Origin: Tamlana flava
GTDB taxonomy: Bacteria > Bacteroidota > Bacteroidia > Flavobacteriales > Flavobacteriaceae
Length of the DNA stretch: 64,000 bases
Direction: 5' to 3'
NCBI RefSeq assembly: GCF_041287255.1
Contig: NZ_JBGGTX010000006.1
Coordinates: forward strand, 1-64,000
Position numbers and translations under genes: made by a program. Positions 1-8,931 of this stretch are shown here, piece by piece. Positions within the stretch are counted from its first letter, which is position 1, and each line of letters begins with the position of its first letter. The notes beneath the pieces are model-generated. The model made no database searches. It was not told the origin of the DNA and saw nothing but the letters and a program-made list of their open reading frames with translations.

Positions 1-2462
1 CATAGCCACAGTTGTCAAGACCGCTCATATCGTCACTGTAGGTCGGTACAAGTGTACCGTCACAGTTGTCCTCTGCTGTTGCCATACCGGCATCGCCCAA
101 GCTACATTCGAAGCTGGTGTCCGCTGGTAAGGTCAATTCAGGTGCAGTGTCATCGTAGATGGTGATCGTTTGAACACCACTTGAAGTGTTGCCCGCACAG
201 TCAGATACTGTCCATGTTCTTAATATGTCACCGTAACCACAGTTGTCAAGACCTGATCTGTCGTCACTGTAGGTCGGTACCAAGGTACCGTCACAGTTGT
301 CCTCTGCCGTTGCCATACCGGCATCGCCCAAGCTACATTCGAAGCTGGTGTCCGCTGGCAAGGTCAATTCCGGTGCAGTGTCATCGTAGATGGTGATCGT
401 TTGAACACCACTTGAAGTGTTGCCCGCACAGTCAGATACGGTCCATGTTCTTAATATGTCGCCGTAGCCACAGTTGTCCAATCCTGAGGTATCATCACTG
501 TAGGTCGGTACCAAGGTACCGTCACAGTTGTCCTCTGCCGTTGCCATACCGGCATCGCCCAAGCTACATTCGAAGCTGGTGTCCGCTGGTAAGGTCAATT
601 CAGGTGCAGTGTCATCGTAGATGGTGATCGTTTGAACACCAGTTGATGTATTACCCGCACAGTCAGATACGGTCCATGTTCTTAATATGTCGCCGTAACC
701 ACAGTTGTCCAATCCTGAGGTATCATCACTGTAGGTCGGTACCAAGGTACCGTCACAGTTGTCCTCTGCCGTTGCCATACCGGCATCGCCCAAGCTACAT
801 TCGAAGCTGGTGTCCGCTGGTAAGGTCAATTCAGGTGCAGTGGTATCATAGATCGTGATGGTCTGTACGCCTGTAGAGGTGTTGCCCGCACAGTCAGATA
901 CTGTCCATGTTCTTAATATGTCACCGTAACCACAGTTGTCAAGACCTGATCTGTCATCACTGTAGGTCGGTACCAAGGTACCGTCACAGTTGTCCTCTGC
1001 CGTTGCCATACCGGCATCGCCCAAGCTACATTCGAAGCTGGTGTCCGCTGGTAAGGTCAATTCCGGTGCAGTGTCATCGTAGATGGTGATCGTTTGAACA
1101 CCACTTGAAGTGTTGCCCGCACAGTCAGATACTGTCCATGTTCTTAATATATCGCCGTAACCACAGTTGTCAAGACCTGAAGTATCGTCACTGTAGGTCG
1201 GTACCAAGGTACCGTCACAGTTGTCCTCTGCCGTTGCCATACCGGCATCGCCCAAGCTACATTCGAAGCTGGTGTCCGCTGGTAAGGTCAATTCAGGTGC
1301 AGTGTCATCGTAGATGGTGATCGTTTGAACACCAGTTGATGTATTACCCGCACAGTCAGATACTGTCCATGTTCTTAATATGTCACCGTAACCACAGTTG
1401 TCAAGACCTGATCTGTCGTCACTGTAGGTCGGTACCAAGGTACCGTCACAGTTGTCCTCTGCCGTTGCCATACCGGCATCGCCCAAGCTACATTCGAAGC
1501 TGGTGTCCGCTGGTAAGGTCAATTCCGGTGCAGTGTCATCGTAGATGGTGATCGTTTGAACACCACTTGAAGTGTTGCCCGCACAGTCAGATACGGTCCA
1601 TGTTCTTAATATGTCACCGTAACCACAGTTGTCAAGACCTGATCTGTCGTCACTGTAGGTCGGTACCAAGGTACCGTCACAGTTGTCCTCTGCAGTGGCC
1701 TCTCCGGCATCGCCCAGGCTACATTCGAAGCTGGTGTCAGCTGGTAAGGTAAGTACCGGTGCAGTGTCATCGTAGATGGTGATCGTTTGAACACCAGTTG
1801 ATGTGTTGCCCGCACAGTCAGATACTGTCCATGTTCTTAAGATGTCGCCGTAGCCACAGTTGTCAAGACCTGAGGTATCGTCACTGTAGGTCGGTACCAA
1901 GGTACCGTCACAGTTGTCCTCTGCCGTTGCCATACCGGCATCGCCCAAGCTACATTCGAAGCTGGTGTCCGCTGGTAAGGTCAATTCAGGTGCAGTGTCA
2001 TCGTAGATGGTGATCGTTTGAACACCAGTTGATGTATTACCCGCACAGTCAGATACGGTCCATGTTCTTAATATGTCGCCGTAACCACAGTTGTCCAATC
2101 CTGAGGTATCATCACTGTAGGTCGGTACCAAGGTACCGTCACAGTTGTCCTCTGCTGTTGCCATACCGGCATCGCCCAAGCTACATTCGAAGCTGGTGTC
2201 CGCTGGTAAGGTCAATTCAGGTGCAGTGTCATCGTAGATGGTGATCGTTTGAACACCAGTTGATGTATTACCCGCACAGTCAGATACGGTCCATGTTCTT
2301 AATATGTCGCCGTAACCACAGTTGTCCAATCCTGAGGTATCATCACTGTAGGTCGGTACAAGTGTACCGTCACAGTTGTCCTCTGCCGTTGCCATACCGG
2401 CATCGCCCAAGCTACATTCGAAGCTGGTGTCAGCTGGTAAGGTCAATTCAGGTGCAGTGTTG
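1..2462 (-). repeat. Tandem array of 231-bp units (77 codons), about 10.7 copies visible
   Basis: Landmarks recur every 231 bp, for example at 181, 412, 643, 1105, 1336, 1567, 1798, 2029 and 2260, and the array continues past position 1. The unit is an exact multiple of three, so copy number can change without breaking the frame. Copies differ at only a few sites. One of these is the DxSGLDN site, with DTSGL, DRSGL and DMSGL versions; another is the Thr/Ser choice after CAGNT. One copy (about 1567-1797) carries AGEATAED instead of AGMATAED. Confidence 0.95.
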
Positions 2463-4222
2463 TCTTCTATAGTAATAATTTGTGAACAAGTCGCCGTTAA
2501 ACCAACTGCATCTTCTGCTTGCCAGGTTCTAGTAACAGTTCCCAATCCGCACTCGTCCAAATCTTCAACTGTACTCAAAACAGTAACAGTAGGCTCACTA
2601 CAATTATCAGAAGCAGAAGGTGCATCCCAAACTATTTCAGCCGGACATTCTATTGTTTTATCATCAGCACAATCTATTGTTGGAGGTAAATCATCAACTT
2701 CAACAGAAACAACAGCTACATCACTACCTTCACATTCATCTCCATTTATAACGGTATAAGTTACTTCATAGTTTCCTGCTACGCCAGGAGAAGTAAATAA
2801 ACCAGTTGGGGTAACATACCCATTTGTATCACTCCAAGTTCCTCCTTCTGGACTTGCGGTAAGTTGTACAGAATCCTCATCACAGGCAATGGAAGCATCA
2901 TTGGCCATTGGATCAGGCAAGGGGTTGACAATTAGTATACCAGTGGCATCTCCATCTTCTGGAGGACATCCAAAAGGACTAGTAACAGCAACCGAATATT
3001 CGCCTGCATCACTCAATTGAGCATCAGTAATAGTGATAGTTGGTGTACCTTGTCCTGTAAACAATCCTGGACCCGACCAAACAAAGGTATAGCCCGCTAA
3101 TATCGGATCGGCAACAACTTTACCTTTCTGCGTTACTGTGGCTGATAACATGGCTTCACCACCTACACAAACCTCATCGCCCGTAACGTCTACCACTGGT
3201 GGTAAATCAAATCTTCCTCCTACGAAATCTTTGGAATCCGCTGTTATTTCATCAGAAGATCTTGTTTCTAACATCCATGTTGCTCCACAAATGGCAGATG
3301 GATTATTTTGTAAATCAAACACCTCTGTAATATCTATAACACCTTCGTAAAATTCATTCGTGTCATATTCTATTTGTCCTGCTGGAACGATAAAATTTGA
3401 AGGTACAGGAACAGGACCTGCATTATTCTGTCCAACTTGGGAATTAATACCAATTTCATATAAAGAATTATTATTGCCTCTATTCCCATTGCCAGGACCT
3501 ACCCATTTTAGTACAGTAATGGCTGCATTTCGCCCACCACCAGTAAAATCGGCCAAAACCAAAAGGTCACCTATACAGGTATCAGCGTTCAATGGTGTTC
3601 CTGGATTACTGGGATCATCTTCACCAAAATTGGTATAATGATCTGGACTAAAATATTTGTCCTTTCCTCCATCAACAGCTGCAGAGCCATTTAACAGGAA
3701 CCAAAAACCAATATATCCGGTACCATTGTTACTTTCTCTATCTCCCGCAAAAAATAGATACGTGTGTGTTGGGTCATAAGTATTAAATGGTGGATCCGCA
3801 GAACACAAAGGAGCCCCAGTAATGCCTGTGTAGACAACTGCAGCTGCATTCATGATATCACTCTTGGCCTGCATAGGGCTGTAGGTCCAATTACTGTAAT
3901 CTGGTGTTGGAGAAACCTGCCCCCAACTCTTAAAATCTTTACCTCCTGTAAAGATGTCGTCTTGATTACCAGTAAAAACATCGTGTCGCAATTCGAACGA
4001 GGTTGCGCCTGTAACCGCAGTGCCATCCCATTCGCCAGAATCCCCATCAATACAAGGCACTCCCACTTGGGCATTTAAGCTAGCACTAACCAATAAAAAA
4101 AGCATAACAATGGCCAAACCGGTCATGCTTTTGGCTTGCTTCCTTAATAAACTAAGACGGCATGCAATCAAATTCAAACAGGCAATAGCCTTTGATTTTT
4201 TTGTAAAATTGTACATTAACAT
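1..4222 (-). CDS. Giant HYR-repeat secreted surface protein, 5' part (runs off left edge)
   Basis: This minus-strand frame stays open from an ATG at 4222 (second ATG at 4216) to the window edge, at least 1407 codons. A hydrophobic stretch near residues 35-55 ending in SASLNAQ looks like a signal peptide. Next comes an N-terminal domain of about 220 residues with no family I recognise, then Ig-like segments (CVGGEAMLSATV; QLTASPEGGTWSD), one divergent HYR-like unit, and then near-identical 77-residue units, each with four or five Cys or acidic motifs such as AEDNCDGTLVPTYSDD and LRTWTVSDCAGNT. HYR domains are extracellular Ig-like folds common in large flavobacterial adhesins. A C-terminal T9SS or gliding-motility domain would be expected outside the window. 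Secretion and an adhesive role are inferred. Confidence 0.85.
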   Translation of the reverse strand, partial: MLMYNFTKKSKAIACLNLIACRLSLLRKQAKSMTGLAIVMLFLLVSASLNAQVGVPCIDGDSGEWDGTAVTGATSFELRHDVFTGNQDDIFTGGKDFKSWGQVSPTPDYSNWTYSPMQAKSDIMNAAAVVYTGITGAPLCSADPPFNTYDPTHTYLFFAGDRESNNGTGYIGFWFLLNGSAAVDGGKDKYFSPDHYTNFGEDDPSNPGTPLNADTCIGDLLVLADFTGGGRNAAITVLKWVGPGNGNRGNNNSLYEIGINSQVGQNNAGPVPVPSNFIVPAGQIEYDTNEFYEGVIDITEVFDLQNNPSAICGATWMLETRSSDEITADSKDFVGGRFDLPPVVDVTGDEVCVGGEAMLSATVTQKGKVVADPILAGYTFVWSGPGLFTGQGTPTITITDAQLSDAGEYSVAVTSPFGCPPEDGDATGILIVNPLPDPMANDASIACDEDSVQLTASPEGGTWSDTNGYVTPTGLFTSPGVAGNYEVTYTVINGDECEGSDVAVVSVEVDDLPPTIDCADDKTIECPAEIVWDAPSASDNCSEPTVTVLSTVEDLDECGLGTVTRTWQAEDAVGLTATCSQIITIEDNTAPELTLPADTSFECSLGDAGMATAEDNCDGTLVPTYSDDTSGLDNCGYGDILRTWTVSDCAGNTSTGVQTITIYDDTAPELTLPADTSFECSLGDAGMATAEDNCDGTLVPTYSDDTSGLDNCGYGDILRTWTVSDCAGNTSTGVQTITIYDDTAPELTLPADTSFECSLGDAGMATAEDNCDGTLVPTYSDDTSGLDNCGYGDILRTWTVSDCAGNTSTGVQTITIYDDTAPVLTLPADTSFECSLGDAGEATAEDNCDGTLVPTYSDDRSGLDNCGYGDILRTWTVSDCAGNTSSGVQTITIYDDTAPELTLPADTSFECSLGDAGMATAEDNCDGTLVPTYSDDRSGLDNCGYGDILRTWTVSDCAGNTSTGVQTITIYDDTAPELTLPADTSFECSLGDAGMATAEDNCDGTLVPTYSDDTSGLDNCGYGDILRTWTVSDCAGNTSSGVQTITIYDDTAPELTLPADTSFECSLGDAGMATAEDNCDGTLVPTYSDDRSGLDNCGYGDILRTWTVSDCAGNTSTGVQTITIYDTTAPELTLPADTSFECSLGDAGMATAEDNCDGTLVPTYSDDTSGLDNCGYGDILRTWTVSDCAGNTSTGVQTITIYDDTAPELTLPADTSFECSLGDAGMATAEDNCDGTLVPTYSDDTSGLDNCGYGDILRTWTVSDCAGNTSSGVQTITIYDDTAPELTLPADTSFECSLGDAGMATAEDNCDGTLVPTYSDDRSGLDNCGYGDILRTWTVSDCAGNTSSGVQTITIYDDTAPELTLPADTSFECSLGDAGMATAEDNCDGTLVPTYSDDMSGLDNCGY

Positions 4223-4659
4223 AACATTTTTAATTAATTAATAAAATACCATGTTAACATAAATAAGATATACAACGAACGCTTAAATGTATGTATGTTT
4301 CATACAAATAACCTTGTTGTTAAATTTTGGTAAGACGAGGGCATCTTTCAATTTGCTATTAATCAAAATATGCTCTAAATTCAAATAAGAAGGAAAGTGT
4401 AATTAGCAGAAACGAGGGCAATCAAAACTAGAAATTACATGCTCAAAACACAACGTAATTTCTCTACTTTTAGATTATCTGTATTAAAAATTAGACGATT
4501 TACTCTATTTTTTTTATTTTCTACTCGACGAATAGATTATCCACATTTTTTAACGATAACAGGTAATTTATTCTAAAAAAGGTCTAAAGCCTCTTATTTG
4601 ACAGGTATTTTCGAGGTGCTTAAAAACCAAGACGGTGGCCAAAAATTATAGTTTTAATT

Positions 4660-4869
4660 TTAGCAATCTAAAAACCCCATAGAGCAAGAAGTAGAAACCA
4701 TGGTGAAAAACCAAAACAACATATTCTCCTCTATCATTCTAGGTTTCAGAAGGTTCTTGTACAATTCAATTAAAAGTGTTTGGTCTAGATTATTTGCAAT
4801 GTATTCCATAAGTTCGTAAGCCATTTTCAGGCTCTCAAATATTCCATAAAAAGCAAAAATGTTGAGCAA
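4660..4869 (-). pseudogene. Possible relic of a 2-oxoacid dehydrogenase E1 N-terminus
   Basis: A 69-codon minus frame includes the segment ELYKNLLKPRMIEENML (about 4717-4767). This strongly resembles the start of flavobacterial 2-oxoacid dehydrogenase E1 proteins, which read like LYKxLLKPRxIEEKML followed by a thiamine-diphosphate domain. Here the similarity stops abruptly after ENML and the frame ends 18 codons later, so no catalytic domain is left. The match is from memory of the family. A chance resemblance or an unrelated short protein cannot be excluded. Confidence 0.4.
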
Positions 4870-4912
4870 AAGTTATAGGGCTGGCATTACCATAATTTCT
4901 GCAATGATTTTG

Positions 4913-4920
4913 TACATTTG
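4913..4920 (+). promoter_or_regulatory. Candidate -7 element (TACATTTG) for the oxygenase gene
   Basis: TACATTTG fits the Bacteroidota -7 consensus TAnnTTTG and ends 27 bases before the ATG at 4948. No convincing -33 TTG is seen at the usual distance, so the call rests on the -7 box and its position. Confidence 0.45.
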
Positions 4921-4947
4921 TGTTATTACCCTTAAAAATAAAATTTT

Positions 4948-5898
4948 ATGACTTCCATTCCGAGTGTCAATTTAAACGACTTTCTTTCTGATGATCCTAA
5001 ACGAAAACAAAATTTTGTTGATGCCATTGGTAAAGCCTATGAGGAAATAGGTTTTGTGGCTTTAAAGGGTCATTTTTTGGATGACAATTTAGTTGACAAC
5101 CTTTACAGCGAGGTAAAGAATTTTTTCAGTCTTCCTGTTGAAACCAAACAGAAATATGAAATCCCAGGAATTGGAGGTCAGCGTGGTTACGTGTCCTTCG
5201 GAAAGGAAAGTGCCAAAGGCAAAAAGGAAGGTGATTTAAAAGAGTTTTGGCATTTTGGCCAATACGTTGAAAATAACGACAAGCTAAAAGCCGAATATCC
5301 CGATAACGTTTTGGTTGAAGAACTGCCAAATTTCAATAAAGTTGGAAAAGAAGCCTATAAAATGCTTGAGAAAACAGCAAAATATGTTTTGCGCGCTCTT
5401 GCTCTCCATTTAGGACTGGAAGAAACCTATTTTGATGAATATATCCACAACGGAAATTCTATTTTGCGCCCCATCCACTATCCGCCCATTAAGGAAGAAC
5501 CAAAAGAAGCTGTTCGGGCTGCAGCGCATGGTGATATCAATTTAATCACTTTGCTGATGGGTGCCCAAGGAAGAGGACTTCAAGTTCAAAACCACAAAGG
5601 AGAATGGATTGATGCCATTGCAGAACCCGATGAATTGATGATTAATGTTGGTGATATGCTATCTAGGCACACCAATAATAAATTGAAATCCACCATTCAC
5701 CGTGTGGTCAATCCGCCTAAAGAGTTGTGGGGAACATCACGATATTCCATTCCATTTTTTATGCATCCCATTAGCGACATGAAGCTAAACGTTTTGGAAG
5801 GGTGTGTTGACGAGAGCAACCCAAAACAATACGAGGATATTACGGCAGGAGAGTTTTTAAACGAACGATTAATAGAATTAGGACTCATAAAAAAGTAA
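4948..5898 (+). CDS. Isopenicillin N synthase-family 2-oxoglutarate/Fe(II) oxygenase
   Basis: This 316-residue protein has the two domains of the family: an N-terminal DIOX_N-like region (about 5-125) and a C-terminal double-stranded beta-helix. The iron ligands are visible as H194-x-D196 (AHGDINLITLL) and H251 (STIHRVVNP). The 2-oxoglutarate-binding pair is R265-x-S267 (RYSIPFF). The enzyme should be cytosolic and oxidise a small molecule, with 2-oxoglutarate as co-substrate. The substrate cannot be told from sequence; the family name does not imply penicillin synthesis. The gene is first in a plus-strand run, 33 bp ahead of the SUI1-like gene. Confidence 0.85.
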   Translation: MTSIPSVNLNDFLSDDPKRKQNFVDAIGKAYEEIGFVALKGHFLDDNLVDNLYSEVKNFFSLPVETKQKYEIPGIGGQRGYVSFGKESAKGKKEGDLKEFWHFGQYVENNDKLKAEYPDNVLVEELPNFNKVGKEAYKMLEKTAKYVLRALALHLGLEETYFDEYIHNGNSILRPIHYPPIKEEPKEAVRAAAHGDINLITLLMGAQGRGLQVQNHKGEWIDAIAEPDELMINVGDMLSRHTNNKLKSTIHRVVNPPKELWGTSRYSIPFFMHPISDMKLNVLEGCVDESNPKQYEDITAGEFLNERLIELGLIKK

Positions 5899-5931
5899 CC
5901 CACAAGTCTTAATTTTTTGAACACAGAGCAC

Positions 5932-6261
5932 ATGGACTTAAAAGACCAATTGAAAAACTTATTTCCAGAACATGTTGAGGAAGAAACCCCATCTGAAACG
6001 AATGACGCTCCTGAGATTTGGATACAAGACGACCCCATAATTTGCAAATATGAAAAGCGAAAAGGAAAGCCAATAACCATTCTTGAAGGGTATAACGGCG
6101 CACAAGAAGATTTTAAGATTCTGGCCAAAGAGATAAAAACCAAACTAAGTGTTGGTGGAAGTTTTAAGGACGAAAAAATAATTATTCAAGGGGATTATAG
6201 GGATAGAATCATGCAAATACTCAAGGAAAAAGGGTTCAAAGTAAAACGAGTTGGGGGCTAA
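5932..6261 (+). CDS. SUI1/eIF1-family translation factor-like protein
   Basis: This 109-residue protein has a SUI1 domain in its C-terminal two thirds: a GKPITILEGY strand, then KEIKTKLSVGGSFKD, IIIQGDYRDRIMQIL and KGFKVKRVGG. The KxSVGGSxKD segment matches the basic, glycine-rich loop that contacts the ribosome in eIF1 and bacterial YciH. The N-terminus is acidic and probably flexible. I chose ATG 5932 over the upstream in-frame TTG at 5917. Bacterial SUI1 proteins are thought to modulate initiation fidelity or stress translation; that role is family knowledge. The next gene begins 3 bp after the stop, suggesting one transcript. Confidence 0.85.
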   Translation: MDLKDQLKNLFPEHVEEETPSETNDAPEIWIQDDPIICKYEKRKGKPITILEGYNGAQEDFKILAKEIKTKLSVGGSFKDEKIIIQGDYRDRIMQILKEKGFKVKRVGG

Positions 6262-6264
6262 ATC

Positions 6265-7206
6265 ATGGAAAAAAAACCACTTCATATAACCAATGGTAGC
6301 GTTTTAACAAACGTTTTAACCGATTTAAAAGTTGAAGGTGACATGTTGACCTGGCAGGAAATGCTTTGTGAAGGCCCAACAATAGAGCATATAAATTCTG
6401 AGGAATTTCTTGAAATCCGAAAATCTTTCCTAAATGAATTCTATGAAATAGAATTGAATATAGACGAAATTAAAGAAGAGCTTGATAAACTAAATCACGT
6501 TGAAAACTATTCAGAAATTGTGCTCTGGTTTGAATACGATTTGTTTTGCCATATTAACATGGTGGCGGTGATAAGCCTGCTTCATCAGAAAAAAATAAAC
6601 CTTCCACTTTATTTGGTGTCCAGTGGACGAGGCGAAGGAAGTAAAGGACTAAAAGGGCTTTCTGAGCTTTCTACACAGCAACTTATAAAGCATTACAAAA
6701 AGAAAGTTCGCCTAACTGATGAAGATATTGAAATAGCCACTACGGTTTGGGGCATCTATTGTGGTGTTGACCATAATTTACTAAAGCCCTTTATTGTGAA
6801 AGCATCTTCTTTCGACTATTTGAGCAATTGCCTGAAAGCGCATCTAGAGCGATTTCCAAATTCAATTGACGGCTTAAATGTCATGGAAAGAAATATTTTG
6901 GAAATCATCAATAATTACGGCATAACATCAAAAAACCATTTATTAGGCTATGCCCTGAATTATCAGGGATACTATGGATATGGCGATTTGCAACTTTCCC
7001 GAATTATTGATTATCTGGAAGTATTTTATACGGTTGAAGAGGATGGATTAAAACTAAACAGAAAAGGTCATGAGGCACTTTTACGGAGCCATAATTTTTC
7101 TAGAGACATTGATAGCAATATGGTTTTTGGCGGTGTTAAAAAGTCTGATTTCTTTTTCAGCGTAGAGAAAAATAAACTCATAAAGTCTGTTATAAATGCC
7201 GATTAA
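6265..7206 (+). CDS. DUF1835 domain-containing protein
   Basis: This 313-residue soluble protein begins with LHITNGSVLTNVL, continues with MLCEGPTIEH and then EIVLWFEYDLFCHINM. This is the characteristic order of the DUF1835 family (about residues 5-130). The C-terminal half has a winged-helix-like segment (NGLNVMERNILEIINNYG to LNRKGHEAL, about 205-280). No signal peptide or membrane segment is seen. The biochemical role of the family is not known to me. The gene overlaps the following phosphorylase gene by 11 bp, so the two are probably translationally coupled. Confidence 0.8.
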   Translation: MEKKPLHITNGSVLTNVLTDLKVEGDMLTWQEMLCEGPTIEHINSEEFLEIRKSFLNEFYEIELNIDEIKEELDKLNHVENYSEIVLWFEYDLFCHINMVAVISLLHQKKINLPLYLVSSGRGEGSKGLKGLSELSTQQLIKHYKKKVRLTDEDIEIATTVWGIYCGVDHNLLKPFIVKASSFDYLSNCLKAHLERFPNSIDGLNVMERNILEIINNYGITSKNHLLGYALNYQGYYGYGDLQLSRIIDYLEVFYTVEEDGLKLNRKGHEALLRSHNFSRDIDSNMVFGGVKKSDFFFSVEKNKLIKSVINAD

Positions 7207-8077
7207 GGATTCTGAGCTTATTTTAAATGCCGATGGCAGTATTTACCATTTGAATTTAAAGCCCGAGAACATTGCCAATACTGTCATTCTTGTTGGCGAT
7301 CAGGATAGGGTTGAAAAAGTGACTAAACATTTTGAAACCATTGATTTTGAAACTCAAAAACGTGAGTTTAAAACCCAGACCGGAATTTATAAAGGAAAAC
7401 GCCTAAGTGTGATTTCAACAGGCATTGGCCCGGATAATATTGATATTGTTTTAAATGAATTGGACGCTTTATTGAATATAGATTTTAAAACCAAAGAAAT
7501 TAAAAACCAGCTTAAAAGTTTAAACATTGTTCGAATAGGAACTTCCGGTTCATTGCAAAAAAACATTCCTGTAGATTCTTTTTTATCAAGTAGTTATGGC
7601 CTAGATATTAATGGAATGCTTCATTCTTATAAAATAGAATCCATTACGAATCCAGATATTGAAAGCGCATTCATAAACCATACCAATTGGAGTAAGGATA
7701 AGGCTAGACCAATTGTTGTTAAAGCTAGCGAAAAACTGCTCGAGGTTTTTAGAGGCAGTCAAATGTTTGAGGGCCTCACTGCAACCGCAGGAGGGTTTTA
7801 TGGTCCACAAGGCAGGGTTCTTCGTCTGCCAATTCAAGACGAAAATCTGAACTCTATAATGGGTTCTTTCAATTTTAAAGGTACCCAAATTACAAACTTT
7901 GAAATGGAAACATCTGCCATATACGGCTTGTCAGAGTTGCTTGGGTATCATGCAGTTTCATTAAATGCAATCATAGCCAACAGGGCAAATGGAACATTTA
8001 GTAAAAACACATCTAAAGTCATAGACGATTTAATTGTTTATGCTTTACATAAAATAGTGGAAAAAATTACAGATTAA
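7196..8077 (+). CDS. Nucleoside phosphorylase (uridine phosphorylase-like)
   Basis: This 293-residue protein carries the hallmarks of the nucleoside phosphorylase I family: VILVGDQDRVEKV near residue 30, STGIGPDNIDIVLNEL near 80, RIGTSGSLQ near 117, and FEMETSAIYGL near 238, where Met-Glu binds the ribose. It should split a nucleoside with phosphate into a base and ribose 1-phosphate in the cytosol. The spacing resembles uridine phosphorylase more than purine phosphorylase, but base specificity is an inference. It overlaps its neighbours on both sides, by 11 bp upstream and by the A of TAATG downstream. Confidence 0.85.
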   Translation: MPIKDSELILNADGSIYHLNLKPENIANTVILVGDQDRVEKVTKHFETIDFETQKREFKTQTGIYKGKRLSVISTGIGPDNIDIVLNELDALLNIDFKTKEIKNQLKSLNIVRIGTSGSLQKNIPVDSFLSSSYGLDINGMLHSYKIESITNPDIESAFINHTNWSKDKARPIVVKASEKLLEVFRGSQMFEGLTATAGGFYGPQGRVLRLPIQDENLNSIMGSFNFKGTQITNFEMETSAIYGLSELLGYHAVSLNAIIANRANGTFSKNTSKVIDDLIVYALHKIVEKITD

Positions 8078-8931
8078 TGAAGAAAGTGAAAATAGGTGGT
8101 GTGCCGGAACATTTTAATTTGCCGTGGTACTTAACGTTAAAGGATGGCGAATATAAAGACAAGGGTATCAATCTAAGGTGGATTGATTATCCGGATGGGA
8201 CCGGCGCCATGTGCCATGGACTAAGAAATGGTGATATTGATATGGCCGTTATTTTAACAGAAGGCATTATTAAAGACATTATTGCTGGTAATCCTAGTAA
8301 AATTGTACAAACATTTGTTGAGTCGCCTTTGGTTTGGGGCATTCATGTTGCACACAAATCAAGTTACAAAGCCATTGAAGATTTGAAGGGCACCAAAGCC
8401 GCCATTAGCCGATATGGCTCGGGGTCACATTTAATGGCCTATGTAAATGCGAAGAACAATAATTGGGATTTAGAAAAAGACTTGGATTTTGAAGTCATTA
8501 AAGATTTGGAGGGTGCCGTCGAAGGCTTAACCAATGGTGCTGCAGATTATTTTCTTTGGGAAAAATTTACAACCAAGCCATTGGTTGACAAAGGTGTTTT
8601 TAGAAGTATTGGCAATTGCCCTACTCCATGGCCATGTTTTGTAATAGCCGTACGTGAGGATTTTATTCAATCAAACAAAGATGATTTAAAAACTATTCTG
8701 GAAATCATCAATAACACAACTACCGATTTTAAAAACATACCTAGCATAGACAAAACCATTGCCAACAGATATGAGCAAAAGCTTGAAGACGTTCAGGAAT
8801 GGCTCACAATTACAGAATGGTCACAAGAGTTAATTGATGAAGAAACCATCAATACAGTGCAAAATCAATTATTTGCGTTAAACATTATTCCAGAAATTGT
8901 TGCTTATAAACGATTGACTCACAAATTATAA
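8077..8931 (+). CDS. Substrate-binding-domain protein without signal peptide (NMT1/SsuA-like)
   Basis: This 284-residue protein has a type 2 periplasmic-binding fold: KIGGVPEHFNLPWYLTLKDG, then AMCHGLRNGDIDMAVILTEG, then DLKGTKAAISRYGSGSH, then EGAVEGLTNGAADYFLWEKF. This resembles NMT1/TauA-type substrate-binding proteins. It starts directly with MKKVKIGG, with no signal sequence or lipobox, and no permease or ATPase gene is adjacent, so a cytosolic ligand-binding or enzymatic role is likely (compare THI5/NMT1-type pyrimidine enzymes). The start codon shares one base with the phosphorylase stop (TAATG), so it is the last gene of this unit. Confidence 0.75.
   Translation: MKKVKIGGVPEHFNLPWYLTLKDGEYKDKGINLRWIDYPDGTGAMCHGLRNGDIDMAVILTEGIIKDIIAGNPSKIVQTFVESPLVWGIHVAHKSSYKAIEDLKGTKAAISRYGSGSHLMAYVNAKNNNWDLEKDLDFEVIKDLEGAVEGLTNGAADYFLWEKFTTKPLVDKGVFRSIGNCPTPWPCFVIAVREDFIQSNKDDLKTILEIINNTTTDFKNIPSIDKTIANRYEQKLEDVQEWLTITEWSQELIDEETINTVQNQLFALNIIPEIVAYKRLTHKL

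Larger units (their letters stand above)
4223..4947. other. Divergent intergenic region, 725 bp
   Basis: This gap separates the HYR protein gene (minus) and the oxygenase gene (plus), so it must hold both promoters. It is very AT-rich. Apart from the dehydrogenase-like remnant and the promoter candidate listed separately, I see no gene, tRNA or clear terminator in it. A near-consensus TACATTTA lies upstream of the HYR gene on the minus strand (about 4276-4283), without a well-spaced TTG. Confidence 0.5.

Noticed and set aside
1..2462. Regular repeats that could suggest a CRISPR array
   Set aside because: The whole 231-bp unit is repeated in frame with no unique spacers, and the period is far too long.
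181..2472. A series of plus-strand frames of about 71 codons, rich in Cys, His and Arg, every 231 bp
   Set aside because: They are the antisense reading of the HYR repeat units. The minus frame is open for over 1400 codons with sensible domains and a signal peptide.
5697..6143. 148-codon minus-strand frame across the oxygenase and SUI1 genes
   Set aside because: It overlaps two well-supported plus-strand genes and their junction.
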